Origin: Spirochaetales bacterium
GTDB taxonomy: Bacteria; Spirochaetota; Leptospiria; Leptospirales; Leptonemataceae
Reading direction: 5' to 3'
Length of the DNA stretch: 64,000 nucleotides
Assembly: GCA_015075425.1 (NCBI GenBank)
Contig: JABTUL010000001.1
Coordinates: 1,488,001 to 1,552,000 of the forward strand
Positions 8,451 through 16,782 of the stretch are shown here, piece after piece. Below the pieces are notes generated by a model that was not told the DNA's origin, searched no databases, and saw nothing but the letters and a program-made list of their open reading frames with translations. Position 1 is the first letter of the stretch, and each line of letters begins with the position of its first letter. Made by a program: the position numbers and the translations under genes.

Positions 8451-9896
8451 TCAGGCCGGGCGACGACGATTCAGGATTTTCACAAAGGAGCGGCCGCGGA
8501 TTTCTTCCAGAGTGAGTCCGGTAGCCAGAATTTCGTTTTCCGTGATGGCTCCGCAGGAAAGGGCCCGCAAAAAGAAATTAAGCAGTCCCTGCCCGGTTGC
8601 GGCATCGTCAAAAACATCTCCGACCAGAGTGGCCTGAGCAGCTTTTTCTATAAAATTCTTTAAACGATGAGAAGCATCCGGGAGGCTTTCCAGAAAGAAA
8701 GTGTAAAGAGCTGCGTAGCGAACGATAAATTGAGCCGGGTGCAGATCCCATCCCTGGTAGAAACCATTGATGAGTGAGTGACGGACATGCCCGTAAGCCA
8801 GTCGCCAGGCGCGATGCACCACATCCCGATTCTCGGCAAGTTGCTCAAATGTCAGCTCCCCGCCTTCTTTACCGCGCCGGTGCGGTCCAACAGGCATTAC
8901 GTTTGTCGCTCCATCGGAAAGCATGAGTCCGGTAGCGGCGAGGGTGACTTTCATAACGTGCTTGGCAAAATCGCAGGCGAGATGGTCCATCGCCTGATAG
9001 GCAGCGGTGATATTACAGGATGCCGTGTAGTCGTACGTTCCAAAGTGCGCCCCACGGCAGCGGCCGCCAGCAGCCTGAACCAGCAGAGGCAGAGTGGCCA
9101 GCCCCTGGTAGGATAGAATGGACTGGGTAGTTTCCACCATGAGCTCAATCTTGAGCGTACCTTCTTTCAGGTTATACTTTTTTTCTATTATTCCCAGGAG
9201 CTGGCTAACCGTTGCAACCTGTTCCGGGATGATTACTTTAGGGATCGTGATCACAAAATTTTCCGGAAGTTTACCACCTGTTGCCTCAAGCAGGGTCGAG
9301 ACAAAGATATCCAGAGTGGCTATGGAACGGTCTTTCAGTTCTTCCGTGAGCGGCTTGACCCGGATACCGATAAAGGGTGGCAGAGTACCGTTTTTCATAC
9401 CCAGGGCCGTTTCCCGGGCAGCGATGCGGGCCTGTTCATCTTCTTCGGCATCGGGCCGATTGCCGTATCCATCTTCAAAATCAATGCGGAAATCCTCCAC
9501 CGCCTCGCGTTTGAGTTTATTCAGAACCCTTTCATAAATGGTGTGCAAAAGTACTGCGGCCGGATTTTCCCGCTTCATGAACTCAGGATTTTCTTCAATC
9601 CTGGCTTTAAGATCGTTCACCCCGCTCACACTTACCGGCAACTGTCTCTCGCCTGGTAACTGCAGGGCCCGGGCCAGGGAGGCAAAGTCCGGGGCATTGT
9701 CGCGCAGGGCATTTAAAGACAATTCACCCAGTTTGAGGGCCGTATCTGCCTTAAAAAGGTGGGCCCCTCCGTACACCGTGTGCACAGGTTGACGGTCCGG
9801 GGAATCTCCAGGATAGACCTGCATGGCTGCCAGATTGGCCTGTCCTAATTCCCTTAGCAGGGGAGCAATCTCGTCCGGATTCAGTGTCTTTGCCAT
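8451..9896 (-). CDS. CitE/HpcH-like aldolase of the DUF6986 type
   Basis: A 481-residue protein of the aldolase/citrate-lyase superfamily (TIM barrel). Landmarks include HTVYGGAHLFKADTA near residue 40, DFRIDFEDGYGNRPDAEED around 140 (acidic metal-binding strand), IPKVIIPEQ, MVETTQSI and HFGTYDYTASC. These match proteins often labelled DUF6986 or, on thin evidence, phosphoenolpyruvate kinase. Carbon-carbon lyase chemistry with Mg2+ is the best family-level guess; the substrate is unknown. It is first in a two-gene unit with the SDR-like gene and is divergent from the pseudo-receiver gene, with about 125 bases between them for promoters. Confidence 0.82.
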   Translation of the reverse strand: MAKTLNPDEIAPLLRELGQANLAAMQVYPGDSPDRQPVHTVYGGAHLFKADTALKLGELSLNALRDNAPDFASLARALQLPGERQLPVSVSGVNDLKARIEENPEFMKRENPAAVLLHTIYERVLNKLKREAVEDFRIDFEDGYGNRPDAEEDEQARIAARETALGMKNGTLPPFIGIRVKPLTEELKDRSIATLDIFVSTLLEATGGKLPENFVITIPKVIIPEQVATVSQLLGIIEKKYNLKEGTLKIELMVETTQSILSYQGLATLPLLVQAAGGRCRGAHFGTYDYTASCNITAAYQAMDHLACDFAKHVMKVTLAATGLMLSDGATNVMPVGPHRRGKEGGELTFEQLAENRDVVHRAWRLAYGHVRHSLINGFYQGWDLHPAQFIVRYAALYTFFLESLPDASHRLKNFIEKAAQATLVGDVFDDAATGQGLLNFFLRALSCGAITENEILATGLTLEEIRGRSFVKILNRRRPA

Positions 9897-10023
9897 GGGC
9901 CGGAGTTACAGAGCATCGGGCCCCTGTCACCCTTTTTGCAGAGCGGGGAGAAAAAACCCTGCTCTGGCCAAAAAAAAAGTCAAAGATTCTGCCCGGCAGG
10001 GTTCTAATGCATAGAAGGAACAG

Positions 10024-10452
10024 GTGCCAGCTATCCCCCAAAATACAAGCAGGGAACTGCTTCCCCTGGATCTCTGCCTGGCCGGAGCCGGCAATGAAGA
10101 GACTCTGGCCGTGAAGCACTTTGCCCACCATTCCCGCCTGGTAAGACGTCTTTTTTGTACTTCTTCCGCCGCAGAGACGCTTTCCTGGCTGCGAGGTTCT
10201 CGGGGTCCTGCCGTTCTTTTGCTCGATCTTGTCAGGGGTAAACCAGCAGAGGACTTTCTGGAAGAACTGGGCTGCCTCTGTGCTCAGATGGATCTTGTCC
10301 TGTTTTTCCTGACTGATCCGGGGAGTCCCGATGCATTTACGGTTTCCGGCTGCAGGGTGGGGGGCGCAATCGTTCGAGAAGACATGCATAAGACACTCGA
10401 GAAGATGCTGGAACTGGTTTCGGAATACTTCGCGAGCCCGCTGAGATCCTGA
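10024..10452 (+). CDS. Small receiver-like protein, probably a pseudo-receiver
   Basis: A 142-residue protein with an alternating strand-helix pattern resembling CheY. PAVLLLDLVRG could carry the beta-3 aspartate and FFLTDPG the beta-4 Thr, but there is no acidic pair after beta 1 (LAGAGNEE) and no Lys in beta 5 (GGAIVRED). I therefore read it as a degenerate receiver with low certainty. The start is GTG at 10024 with AAGGAACAG directly upstream. It lies 115 bases upstream of the malate dehydrogenase gene on the same strand; nothing shows a functional link. Confidence 0.5.
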   Translation: MPAIPQNTSRELLPLDLCLAGAGNEETLAVKHFAHHSRLVRRLFCTSSAAETLSWLRGSRGPAVLLLDLVRGKPAEDFLEELGCLCAQMDLVLFFLTDPGSPDAFTVSGCRVGGAIVREDMHKTLEKMLELVSEYFASPLRS

Positions 10453-10513
10453 CCGGGGTCGCGGGTCGCATCCGGCCCGCCCGGGGGCGCAGGCCAGCCG
10501 GAATTTTGGTTGA

Positions 10514-11512
<999 letters not shown>

Positions 11513-11548
11513 GCATTCCCTGCACATAAGGGATTCGTAAAAAAATCG

Positions 11549-12868
11549 CTAAATACGATAAAGATCCAGGCATATCCTGGCTTCTCTGGCATGGTCGATC
11601 ATCGGTGGCGGATAGCCCGTGATCCGTTCGCGGTCCAGTCGGTGGATTTGGCGGGGCGGAAGGCCTTGCAGCTCCGGCAGCCACCTCTTGATGTAACGGG
11701 CTTCTGGATCGAATCTCTTCTGCTGTGTCCACGGATTGAAGATTCGAAAGTACGGCGCATGATCGCAACCGGTGCCGGCGACCCATTGCCAGTTGCCATT
11801 GTTGACAGCCGGATCATAGTCCGCCAGGTTCCGGGCAAAAAAAGCCTCACCCGTCTGCCAGTTTTGATGTAAATCTTTGATCAGGAAAGAAGCCGTGACC
11901 ATTCGCAGTCGATTGTGCATAAAGCCTGTGGATCGAAGTTCGCGCATTCCTGCGTCCACCAGAGGAAAACCTGTGGTTCCCTCGCACCAGCGCTGGAAGG
12001 CTTCTGCGTTCGTCTGCCAGTGGATGTGGCGCCTTTTTTCCTGGAAGGCTGTTTCAAAAACAAAGGGGAAGTACCAGGCTATGGTGGTAAAAAAATCCCT
12101 CCAGATTAAAGCTCTCTGTAGAGTTTCCTGACCCTTCAGCGCATGGAAGACTTCCCGTACCGATAGTGTGCCGAATTTAAGATGAGCAGAGAGTCGCGAC
12201 GTGGGCAGGTCCAGATTATCGCGTTCGTTTTGCGGCTGGCTCGCTGTCTGATGCAGAAGGTGCAGACCTTCGCGGCGACCGCCTGTTACGGCCAGAGAGC
12301 CCGCTTTTGCCATTTCCAGCGTTGTCGAATGTATCCTTGCCCGGAAAAAAGAGCATTCCAGATTTTGTGGCCGGTCTGCTCGCCGGAGCAGAGTTTTCTT
12401 ATAGTAGGGAGTGAATACGGTGTAAGGTTCTTTGTTTTCTTTAAGGATTGATCCAGGCGGCATAAGCAGGGCATCGTGAAAGGATTGACAGGCTACCCCA
12501 CTTCTCCGGCAAAGTTTCTCGATCTCTTCATCCCTTTTGCGGGCAAAAGGTGTATAATCTTTATTAAAATAAATAGCTTCAATGGATTCTGCGGCAAAAA
12601 CCTGGCCGAGTTTTTCCGCGGGATGACCCTCAAGAAGCAAGAGTTCGCCGCCTCGCTCGCGCAGGCTCTCATTAAGAATCGCCAGGCTCTGGCGCATGAA
12701 AACGGAGCCGGGGACACTGAAATAGGGATGGTTCTTTTGCCGCGGATCCAGAATAAAGCAGGCAAGGACAGCCGCTGCATTTTGCCCGGCTTCCCGCAGA
12801 GCAACATTGTCTTCGAGCCGCAAATCGCGGCGGAAGAGGAAAAGCGCCCTCCTGTAGCGTTTTTGCAA
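11549..12868 (-). CDS. phr: Deoxyribodipyrimidine photolyase (class I CPD type)
   Basis: Light-driven repair of cyclobutane pyrimidine dimers using FAD. The N-terminal antenna-binding Rossmann domain begins ALFLFRRDLRLEDN, and the C-terminal FAD domain includes LKFGTLSVREV, MHNRLRM, DYDPAVNNGNWQWVAGTG and FNPWTQQKRFDP, the standard class I signatures. The 439-residue length is slightly short for the family. No ATG precedes the conserved first strand; the only candidate is TTG at 12868, without a Shine-Dalgarno sequence and at the edge of a hairpin loop. It follows the DsbA-like gene after 14 bases. Confidence 0.93.
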   Translation of the reverse strand: MQKRYRRALFLFRRDLRLEDNVALREAGQNAAAVLACFILDPRQKNHPYFSVPGSVFMRQSLAILNESLRERGGELLLLEGHPAEKLGQVFAAESIEAIYFNKDYTPFARKRDEEIEKLCRRSGVACQSFHDALLMPPGSILKENKEPYTVFTPYYKKTLLRRADRPQNLECSFFRARIHSTTLEMAKAGSLAVTGGRREGLHLLHQTASQPQNERDNLDLPTSRLSAHLKFGTLSVREVFHALKGQETLQRALIWRDFFTTIAWYFPFVFETAFQEKRRHIHWQTNAEAFQRWCEGTTGFPLVDAGMRELRSTGFMHNRLRMVTASFLIKDLHQNWQTGEAFFARNLADYDPAVNNGNWQWVAGTGCDHAPYFRIFNPWTQQKRFDPEARYIKRWLPELQGLPPRQIHRLDRERITGYPPPMIDHAREARICLDLYRI

Positions 12869-12880
12869 GAGGGCTTTTTA
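12846..12880 (-). promoter_or_regulatory. Hairpin enclosing the photolyase TTG start
   Basis: GCCCTC at 12846-12851 pairs with GAGGGC at 12869-12874, leaving a 17-base loop. On the minus strand the TTG start of the photolyase gene is the first codon of the loop, right after the stem. Read on the plus strand the stem is followed by TTTTTA, the shape of an intrinsic terminator, but no plus-strand gene ends here. It may limit translation initiation or end part of the transcript coming from the upstream gene. Confidence 0.4.
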
Positions 12881-12882
12881 GA

Positions 12883-13887
12883 TCAGGATCCGCCGAGCTC
12901 GGCGGATATCAGGCGATCGAATTCGGAAAAGGGCAGAGCACCCTTGATGGGGCGACCGTTGATGAAGAACGATGGTGTAGAATTGACCCCTGCCTTACTA
13001 CCGTCCTGCATGCTCTCCTCTACAAGTTTGCGGGCCTTTTCCCCGGACACACAGGCATCGTACTTTTCCAGATTCACATTGAGTCTGCCAGCCAGTTTAC
13101 GCAGGGCAGCCGGTTCCAGAAAGTTTTCCGGGCGGTCGGCACTGAAGAGAGCATCGAAAAACTCCCAGAAACGGCCTTTGTCCTGTTCCTGAACGCAGCG
13201 ACCGGCCACATGCCCGTTCATCGCGTTGGGATGGAAGCTCAGCGGGAAATCTTTAAAAACCCAGCGAATGCGGTCACCGTATTTGGCCCGAATCTGGGCT
13301 GCGGTACCCTGAAAGCGTGTGCAGTAAGGACATTCATAATCGGTAAATTCAACAACCGTAACTTTTGCTGAAGGGTTCAATCGCACGGGATCCGTTTCTC
13401 GCACGGTAACTTCGACCCGGGGTACATCATAGCGGTACTTAGCCTTGAGCTCACCGATTTTATTTTGCACGGCGATCTGACCGGCTTCTTGCTGCATGTA
13501 AGCGGCGAGCTGCCGGCGCAGGTCTTTTTCCGGGGCATCGGGCGGTAACCGGCCGGCTTTTTTCAACTGGTCGAAGCGTTCAGCAACTTCGGCCTCTGTG
13601 GGAGCCGTCGCGCCTTCACGGAGTTTTTGCACAAACTCATCGACACTCTGCCCGGCCTCTCTGGCACCTTTTTCCAGAACCTTTTGATTCACCAGTTCTT
13701 CCAGGGCATCGACCACTTTTTCTTCATATTCCTTGCGGAGCTGTGAGTAACGGTCCGGCATTTCACTTTTCAGGTCTGCTTCCGTGTAACGTTTTCCATC
13801 CAGCATGATATAACCGCCGGGTTCTTTGCAGAAAGCAACCTGGCAGGTCACGATTCCGATGAGGAGGAGGCGCAGGGGGATTTTCAT
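12883..13887 (-). CDS. Secreted DsbA-like thioredoxin-fold protein with helical N-terminal domain
   Basis: A 334-residue exported protein. The signal peptide (MKIPLRLLLIGIVTCQVAFC) is followed by a helical region, about residues 30-160, reminiscent of SurA/PpiC chaperone helices. The C-terminal half is a DsbA-type thioredoxin fold with active site CPYC (in TDYECPYCTRF) and the cis-proline segment NSTPSFFINGR. It probably forms or shuffles disulfides, or holds clients, in the periplasm. I chose ATG 13887 because AAGGAAAAG precedes it and it starts the signal peptide; the frame extends further upstream but would overlap thrB. The photolyase gene follows. Confidence 0.87.
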   Translation of the reverse strand: MKIPLRLLLIGIVTCQVAFCKEPGGYIMLDGKRYTEADLKSEMPDRYSQLRKEYEEKVVDALEELVNQKVLEKGAREAGQSVDEFVQKLREGATAPTEAEVAERFDQLKKAGRLPPDAPEKDLRRQLAAYMQQEAGQIAVQNKIGELKAKYRYDVPRVEVTVRETDPVRLNPSAKVTVVEFTDYECPYCTRFQGTAAQIRAKYGDRIRWVFKDFPLSFHPNAMNGHVAGRCVQEQDKGRFWEFFDALFSADRPENFLEPAALRKLAGRLNVNLEKYDACVSGEKARKLVEESMQDGSKAGVNSTPSFFINGRPIKGALPFSEFDRLISAELGGS

Positions 13888-13958
13888 TTTCTTTTCCTTG
13901 ATGAAATTCTTATCGTGATCGAACTGAGGCGACAGATTCTTTGAAGCCGCCTGGTTGA

Positions 13959-14885
13959 CTACTGTTTTGCATCTTCGAGCAACCCCTGCAAAGAAGGAGC
14001 GGCGGAAACCAGTGAGAGTCCAGCCTGCCGGGCCTTTTCCTGCAACTGCGGCTCTATCCGGGCAAGATCCTCTGCCAGACAAAAGGCGATGAGTCCGGGC
14101 CCGGAACCGGAAATCGTCAGACCAAGGCAACCCAGAGCCTGGCAGGCGTTTCGAAACGATTCAAAATGAGGAATGTTGACTGCGCGGTAGGATTCATGCA
14201 GGCAGTCCAGATGCAAAGCTTGGCGCAGATACTCTGCGTTCCCGCTGTTGAGATATTCGAGCCAGTAGAGCGCCCCGGACATGGTCTTTAAGATAGGCGG
14301 CATGGCATAGTGAGCCGGCAAAATGGCTCGACTTTCGCGGGTAGAAACGCTGTATTCCGGAAAGAGCAGTAGACAACGCAATTCCGGGGGAACGGGTTTT
14401 TGAATGATGTTTTGGGGTAGAAGGGGCAGGCCGGCCGGAATGAAAACCCAACCCCCCAGGCGTGATGCGATGATATTATCTGCATGCCCTTCCAGTTCAA
14501 CCAGCAGGTTGAGTTCTTCTGTAAGTGTGAGATCCCCTTTTCCCTGTGAACGTAATGCCAGACAGGCTGCCCGGATGCCTGCCAGATAGGCGACAGCCGA
14601 TGAGCCAAACCCCCTCCCGGATGGCAGATCGAGTTCAAAGCGACAATCAAGACCCGGGTAGTCCGGAAGAGCGGCCCGATCCAGAAGAAAGCGGTAGGAC
14701 CGATAAACATAATTGTGTTCGAGCGGCATTCGCAGCGGACCTTCGGCGTCGGAAAAGCGGTACTGTTCCGGGGGTAATAAGGAAAGATCAAAACGGGCCA
14801 CCTTGTTCAAGGCAAGGCCAAACAAATCAAATCCTGGGCCCAGATTGGCGCTGGTAAAGGGAATGCACAGGGAGAGGCGGGACAT
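13959..14885 (-). CDS. thrB: Homoserine kinase
   Basis: GHMP-superfamily kinase that phosphorylates L-homoserine in threonine synthesis. At 308 residues it has normal size. PFTSANLGPGFDLFGLAL at the N-terminus is the homoserine-kinase first motif, LPSGRGFGSSAV is the ATP-binding GHMP loop, and TISGSGPG is the third motif. The ATG at 14885 starts exactly at the conserved SLCIPFTSANLG strand; longer readings run into the bactofilin gene. The bactofilin gene ends one base upstream, so the two are co-transcribed. No other threonine gene is near. Confidence 0.92.
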   Translation of the reverse strand: MSRLSLCIPFTSANLGPGFDLFGLALNKVARFDLSLLPPEQYRFSDAEGPLRMPLEHNYVYRSYRFLLDRAALPDYPGLDCRFELDLPSGRGFGSSAVAYLAGIRAACLALRSQGKGDLTLTEELNLLVELEGHADNIIASRLGGWVFIPAGLPLLPQNIIQKPVPPELRCLLLFPEYSVSTRESRAILPAHYAMPPILKTMSGALYWLEYLNSGNAEYLRQALHLDCLHESYRAVNIPHFESFRNACQALGCLGLTISGSGPGLIAFCLAEDLARIEPQLQEKARQAGLSLVSAAPSLQGLLEDAKQ

Positions 14886-14886
14886 T

Positions 14887-15210
14887 TCAGTCCATGATAC
14901 AGTTGCCGCTGAAACGTGATCCGGATTCGATTGAAAGATCCGGTGCCCGGAAATCGCCGCGAACCACAGCTGTTTCGCGCACATGGATTTTCTGGCGGGC
15001 GATGACGTTGCCTTTGAGGCGGCCCTCAATGGTCACTACAGCGGCTTCAATATCTGCGGTCACGTCCGCAGATGGACCGATGATCAGATGACCGGTCGTA
15101 TTGATTTTTCCCTGGAAACGGCCGTTGATCTGCAGGTTGTTGGTAAATTCCAGCTTTCCCCTGAACTTAATATCGTCATTGAGTACTGTTTCAACATCCA
15201 CAGATTGCAT
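14887..15210 (-). CDS. Bactofilin (polymer-forming cytoskeletal protein)
   Basis: A 107-residue protein made almost wholly of the bactofilin beta-helix: repeating short strands such as LQINGRFQGKI, GHLIIGPSADVTADI, VTIEGRLKGNVIA and TAVVRGDFRAPDLSI, with the usual GxxxG turns. Bactofilins polymerise without nucleotides and act as cytoplasmic scaffolds for cell shape and wall synthesis; in spirochaetes they affect helical form. The flanking tails are very short. It is the first gene of a pair with thrB and is divergent from a membrane-protein gene, with 88 bases between the two starts. Confidence 0.9.
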   Translation of the reverse strand: MQSVDVETVLNDDIKFRGKLEFTNNLQINGRFQGKINTTGHLIIGPSADVTADIEAAVVTIEGRLKGNVIARQKIHVRETAVVRGDFRAPDLSIESGSRFSGNCIMD

Positions 15211-15298
15211 TGGGGCAGGGGCCCGTTTTAGGGCCTTCCGTCAAGTTTTATCCGCAAAAAAACCGGCCTCGAAGGCAGGCTTTGCCGTTAATAGGCCT

Positions 15299-16027
15299 AT
15301 GGATGAGCATGCCCTGCGATCGCTCTGGAAAGGGCGACCTTCCCGAATCCACGGTTACACACGCTCCTATTTTTCGCAAACAGAGGAAGGAGATGAGATC
15401 CAGGTAGACTTCAATTTTGCCCGGCAGATGGTTCGTATTGAGCTCACTCTTGCCGCAGAAAATGGACGGAAGTACGCGGCCATTGTGAAATCCGGCACCA
15501 TCATTCAGGAACGCGATTTAAACACGAACCAGACGCTGGATCTGACTTCACGATTCTGGCCCATTCGCAATCAATTCCTTTACCTGCCCGATGAAACGCT
15601 GCTACGTGCGCTGGGTGGCGCCTTTGGAACTCCGCTGGCCCCGCAGTTACCCCGGCGAAGCTTTGAGAGACGCCCTTATGTGTTTCGCAAACTCAATCTT
15701 CGCGAGCGGTTGCAGAACTATTTACGCAAGCGAAAGGAGGAGGAAGAAGCGCCGGCCCCTTTCTTCCAGCGGTTGCTCCGCCGGCTTCCCGCAGAGTTGC
15801 GCGACCTGACCCTGATTCCGATTTGTTTGCTTCTCTATGCCGGCAGCATGATATCCCTGGAAGAACTGGCCTTTTTTGCGGGCTTTGCCGGACTCATGAC
15901 CGGAGCCATCGACTGGGTCCTCCGTCAGAGAGCTCCGTTTTTGCCTAAAGTTGGCTTTTTTCTTGCCACCAGTGTCCTGGCCATTTTTCATCTGGTCGAA
16001 TACAGACAATGGGCCATCTTTCTTTAA
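15299..16027 (+). CDS. Membrane protein of unknown function
   Basis: A 242-residue protein I do not recognise. The first 150 residues are soluble and contain a strand-rich block (DEIQVDFNFARQMVRIEL, then YAAIVKSG). A basic and acidic stretch (RKRKEEEEA) follows, then three hydrophobic segments at about 178-198, 200-215 and 220-240 in the C-terminus. The ATG at 15299 was chosen to avoid overlap with the divergent bactofilin gene. The cheW gene starts only seven bases after its stop, so it is probably co-expressed with a chemosensory-type adaptor. Confidence 0.6.
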   Translation: MDEHALRSLWKGRPSRIHGYTRSYFSQTEEGDEIQVDFNFARQMVRIELTLAAENGRKYAAIVKSGTIIQERDLNTNQTLDLTSRFWPIRNQFLYLPDETLLRALGGAFGTPLAPQLPRRSFERRPYVFRKLNLRERLQNYLRKRKEEEEAPAPFFQRLLRRLPAELRDLTLIPICLLLYAGSMISLEELAFFAGFAGLMTGAIDWVLRQRAPFLPKVGFFLATSVLAIFHLVEYRQWAIFL

Positions 16028-16034
16028 AAACGAC

Positions 16035-16493
16035 ATGAAAACAGAGAAGAAAAGTGATGAATCCCAGTACATCGTCTTTGCCGCCGGCGAGGAAGAGTAC
16101 GGTCTGCCGGTGGACCAGGTTGTTGAAATTATCAAGATTGAGGGTTTGATTCCGGTACCCAATGCCCGGGCAGATCTTCTGGGTCTCGTTGATTTGCGGG
16201 AACGGGTGCTGCCCGTTTTTCTGTTACAGCAAAGGCTCGGAGTGAGGCGCGAGCAAAAGCTTTCGCAATCAGCACGGGCCATCGTCGTGGAGCGCAAAAA
16301 CCGGAGGGTAGGACTGGCCGTGGATCGAGTTTTGTCAGTACTTACCTTCAAGCATGAGCACATTGAAGCCAGTCCGCCGGCGCTGCGCACAACGGTAAAT
16401 CAGCATGTAACCGGTGTGGGCAAACACAATGACCAGTTTATCATTCTCCTGAATTTGACCTTTCTGGATGAAGACGACTTCACACAAGAATAG
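16035..16493 (+). CDS. cheW: CheW-like chemosensory adaptor
   Basis: CheW couples chemoreceptors to the CheA kinase under the membrane. The 152-residue protein is one SH3-like CheW domain: YIVFAAGEEEYGLPVDQVVEII at the N-terminus, the conserved GLVDLRERVLPVF segment, AIVVERKNRRVGLAVDRV and the closing GKHNDQFIILLNL. It is isolated from other che genes here and sits between a membrane-protein gene and two tRNA genes, so it may serve a separate array or a non-chemotaxis output. The ATG at 16035 lies just after the previous stop. Confidence 0.9.
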   Translation: MKTEKKSDESQYIVFAAGEEEYGLPVDQVVEIIKIEGLIPVPNARADLLGLVDLRERVLPVFLLQQRLGVRREQKLSQSARAIVVERKNRRVGLAVDRVLSVLTFKHEHIEASPPALRTTVNQHVTGVGKHNDQFIILLNLTFLDEDDFTQE

Positions 16494-16495
16494 TA

Positions 16496-16530
16496 TTGAC
16501 AGACCGGCTCCGGCAAGAAACTTGACTTGG
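16496..16530 (+). promoter_or_regulatory. Possible promoter for the tRNA-Lys/tRNA-Glu pair
   Basis: A perfect TTGACA stands at 16496-16501, just after the cheW stop and about 35 bases before the mature tRNA-Lys. The expected -10 position holds AACTTG, a poor match, so only the -35 element is convincing. Confidence 0.33.
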
Positions 16531-16534
16531 CGTA

Positions 16535-16607
16535 GAGGCGTTAGCTCAGTCGGTAGAGCATTTCCCTTTTAAGGAAGTGGTCCGGGGTTCGAATCCCCGA
16601 CGCCTCA
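16535..16607 (+). tRNA. tRNA-Lys (anticodon TTT)
   Basis: The acceptor stem GAGGCGT pairs with ACGCCTC, with discriminator A. The D arm TTAGCTCAGTCGGTAGAGCA and the T arm GGGGTTCGAATCCCC are canonical. The anticodon loop CTTTTAA carries TTT. CCA is not encoded. It lies 10 bases before tRNA-Glu, with which it is surely co-transcribed. Confidence 0.96.
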
Positions 16608-16617
16608 AGATTGACAT

Positions 16618-16689
16618 GTCCCGTTCGTCTAGCGGTCAGGACTCTGGATTTTCATTCCAGCAACAGGGGTTCGATTCCCCTACGGGATA
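16618..16689 (+). tRNA. tRNA-Glu (anticodon TTC)
   Basis: The acceptor GTCCCGT pairs with ACGGGAT (first pair G-T), with discriminator A. The anticodon stem-loop CTGGA-TTTTCAT-TCCAG carries TTC. The T arm AGGGGTTCGATTCCCCT is complete. CCA is not encoded. Confidence 0.95.
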
Positions 16690-16782
16690 AAAAAGTCTCT
16701 CCAATATATCTGCTCTTAAAACTTGACGTGTCAGGGCGCGCAGAAAAGCTGCCCCGCAAGCCTCGATCCAAAAGCGATTTCC

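Noticed and set aside
11513-11548. Terminator between mdh and the photolyase gene
   Set aside because: A five-base TCCCT/AGGGA stem is present, but neither strand gives a T tract right after it.
12476-13192. Plus-strand frame of 238 codons over the photolyase and DsbA-like genes
   Set aside because: It is antisense to two well-supported genes and its protein has no family features.
13888-14130. Upstream extension of the DsbA-like protein
   Set aside because: It would precede the clear signal peptide and overlap thrB; ATG 13887 has a good ribosome-binding site.
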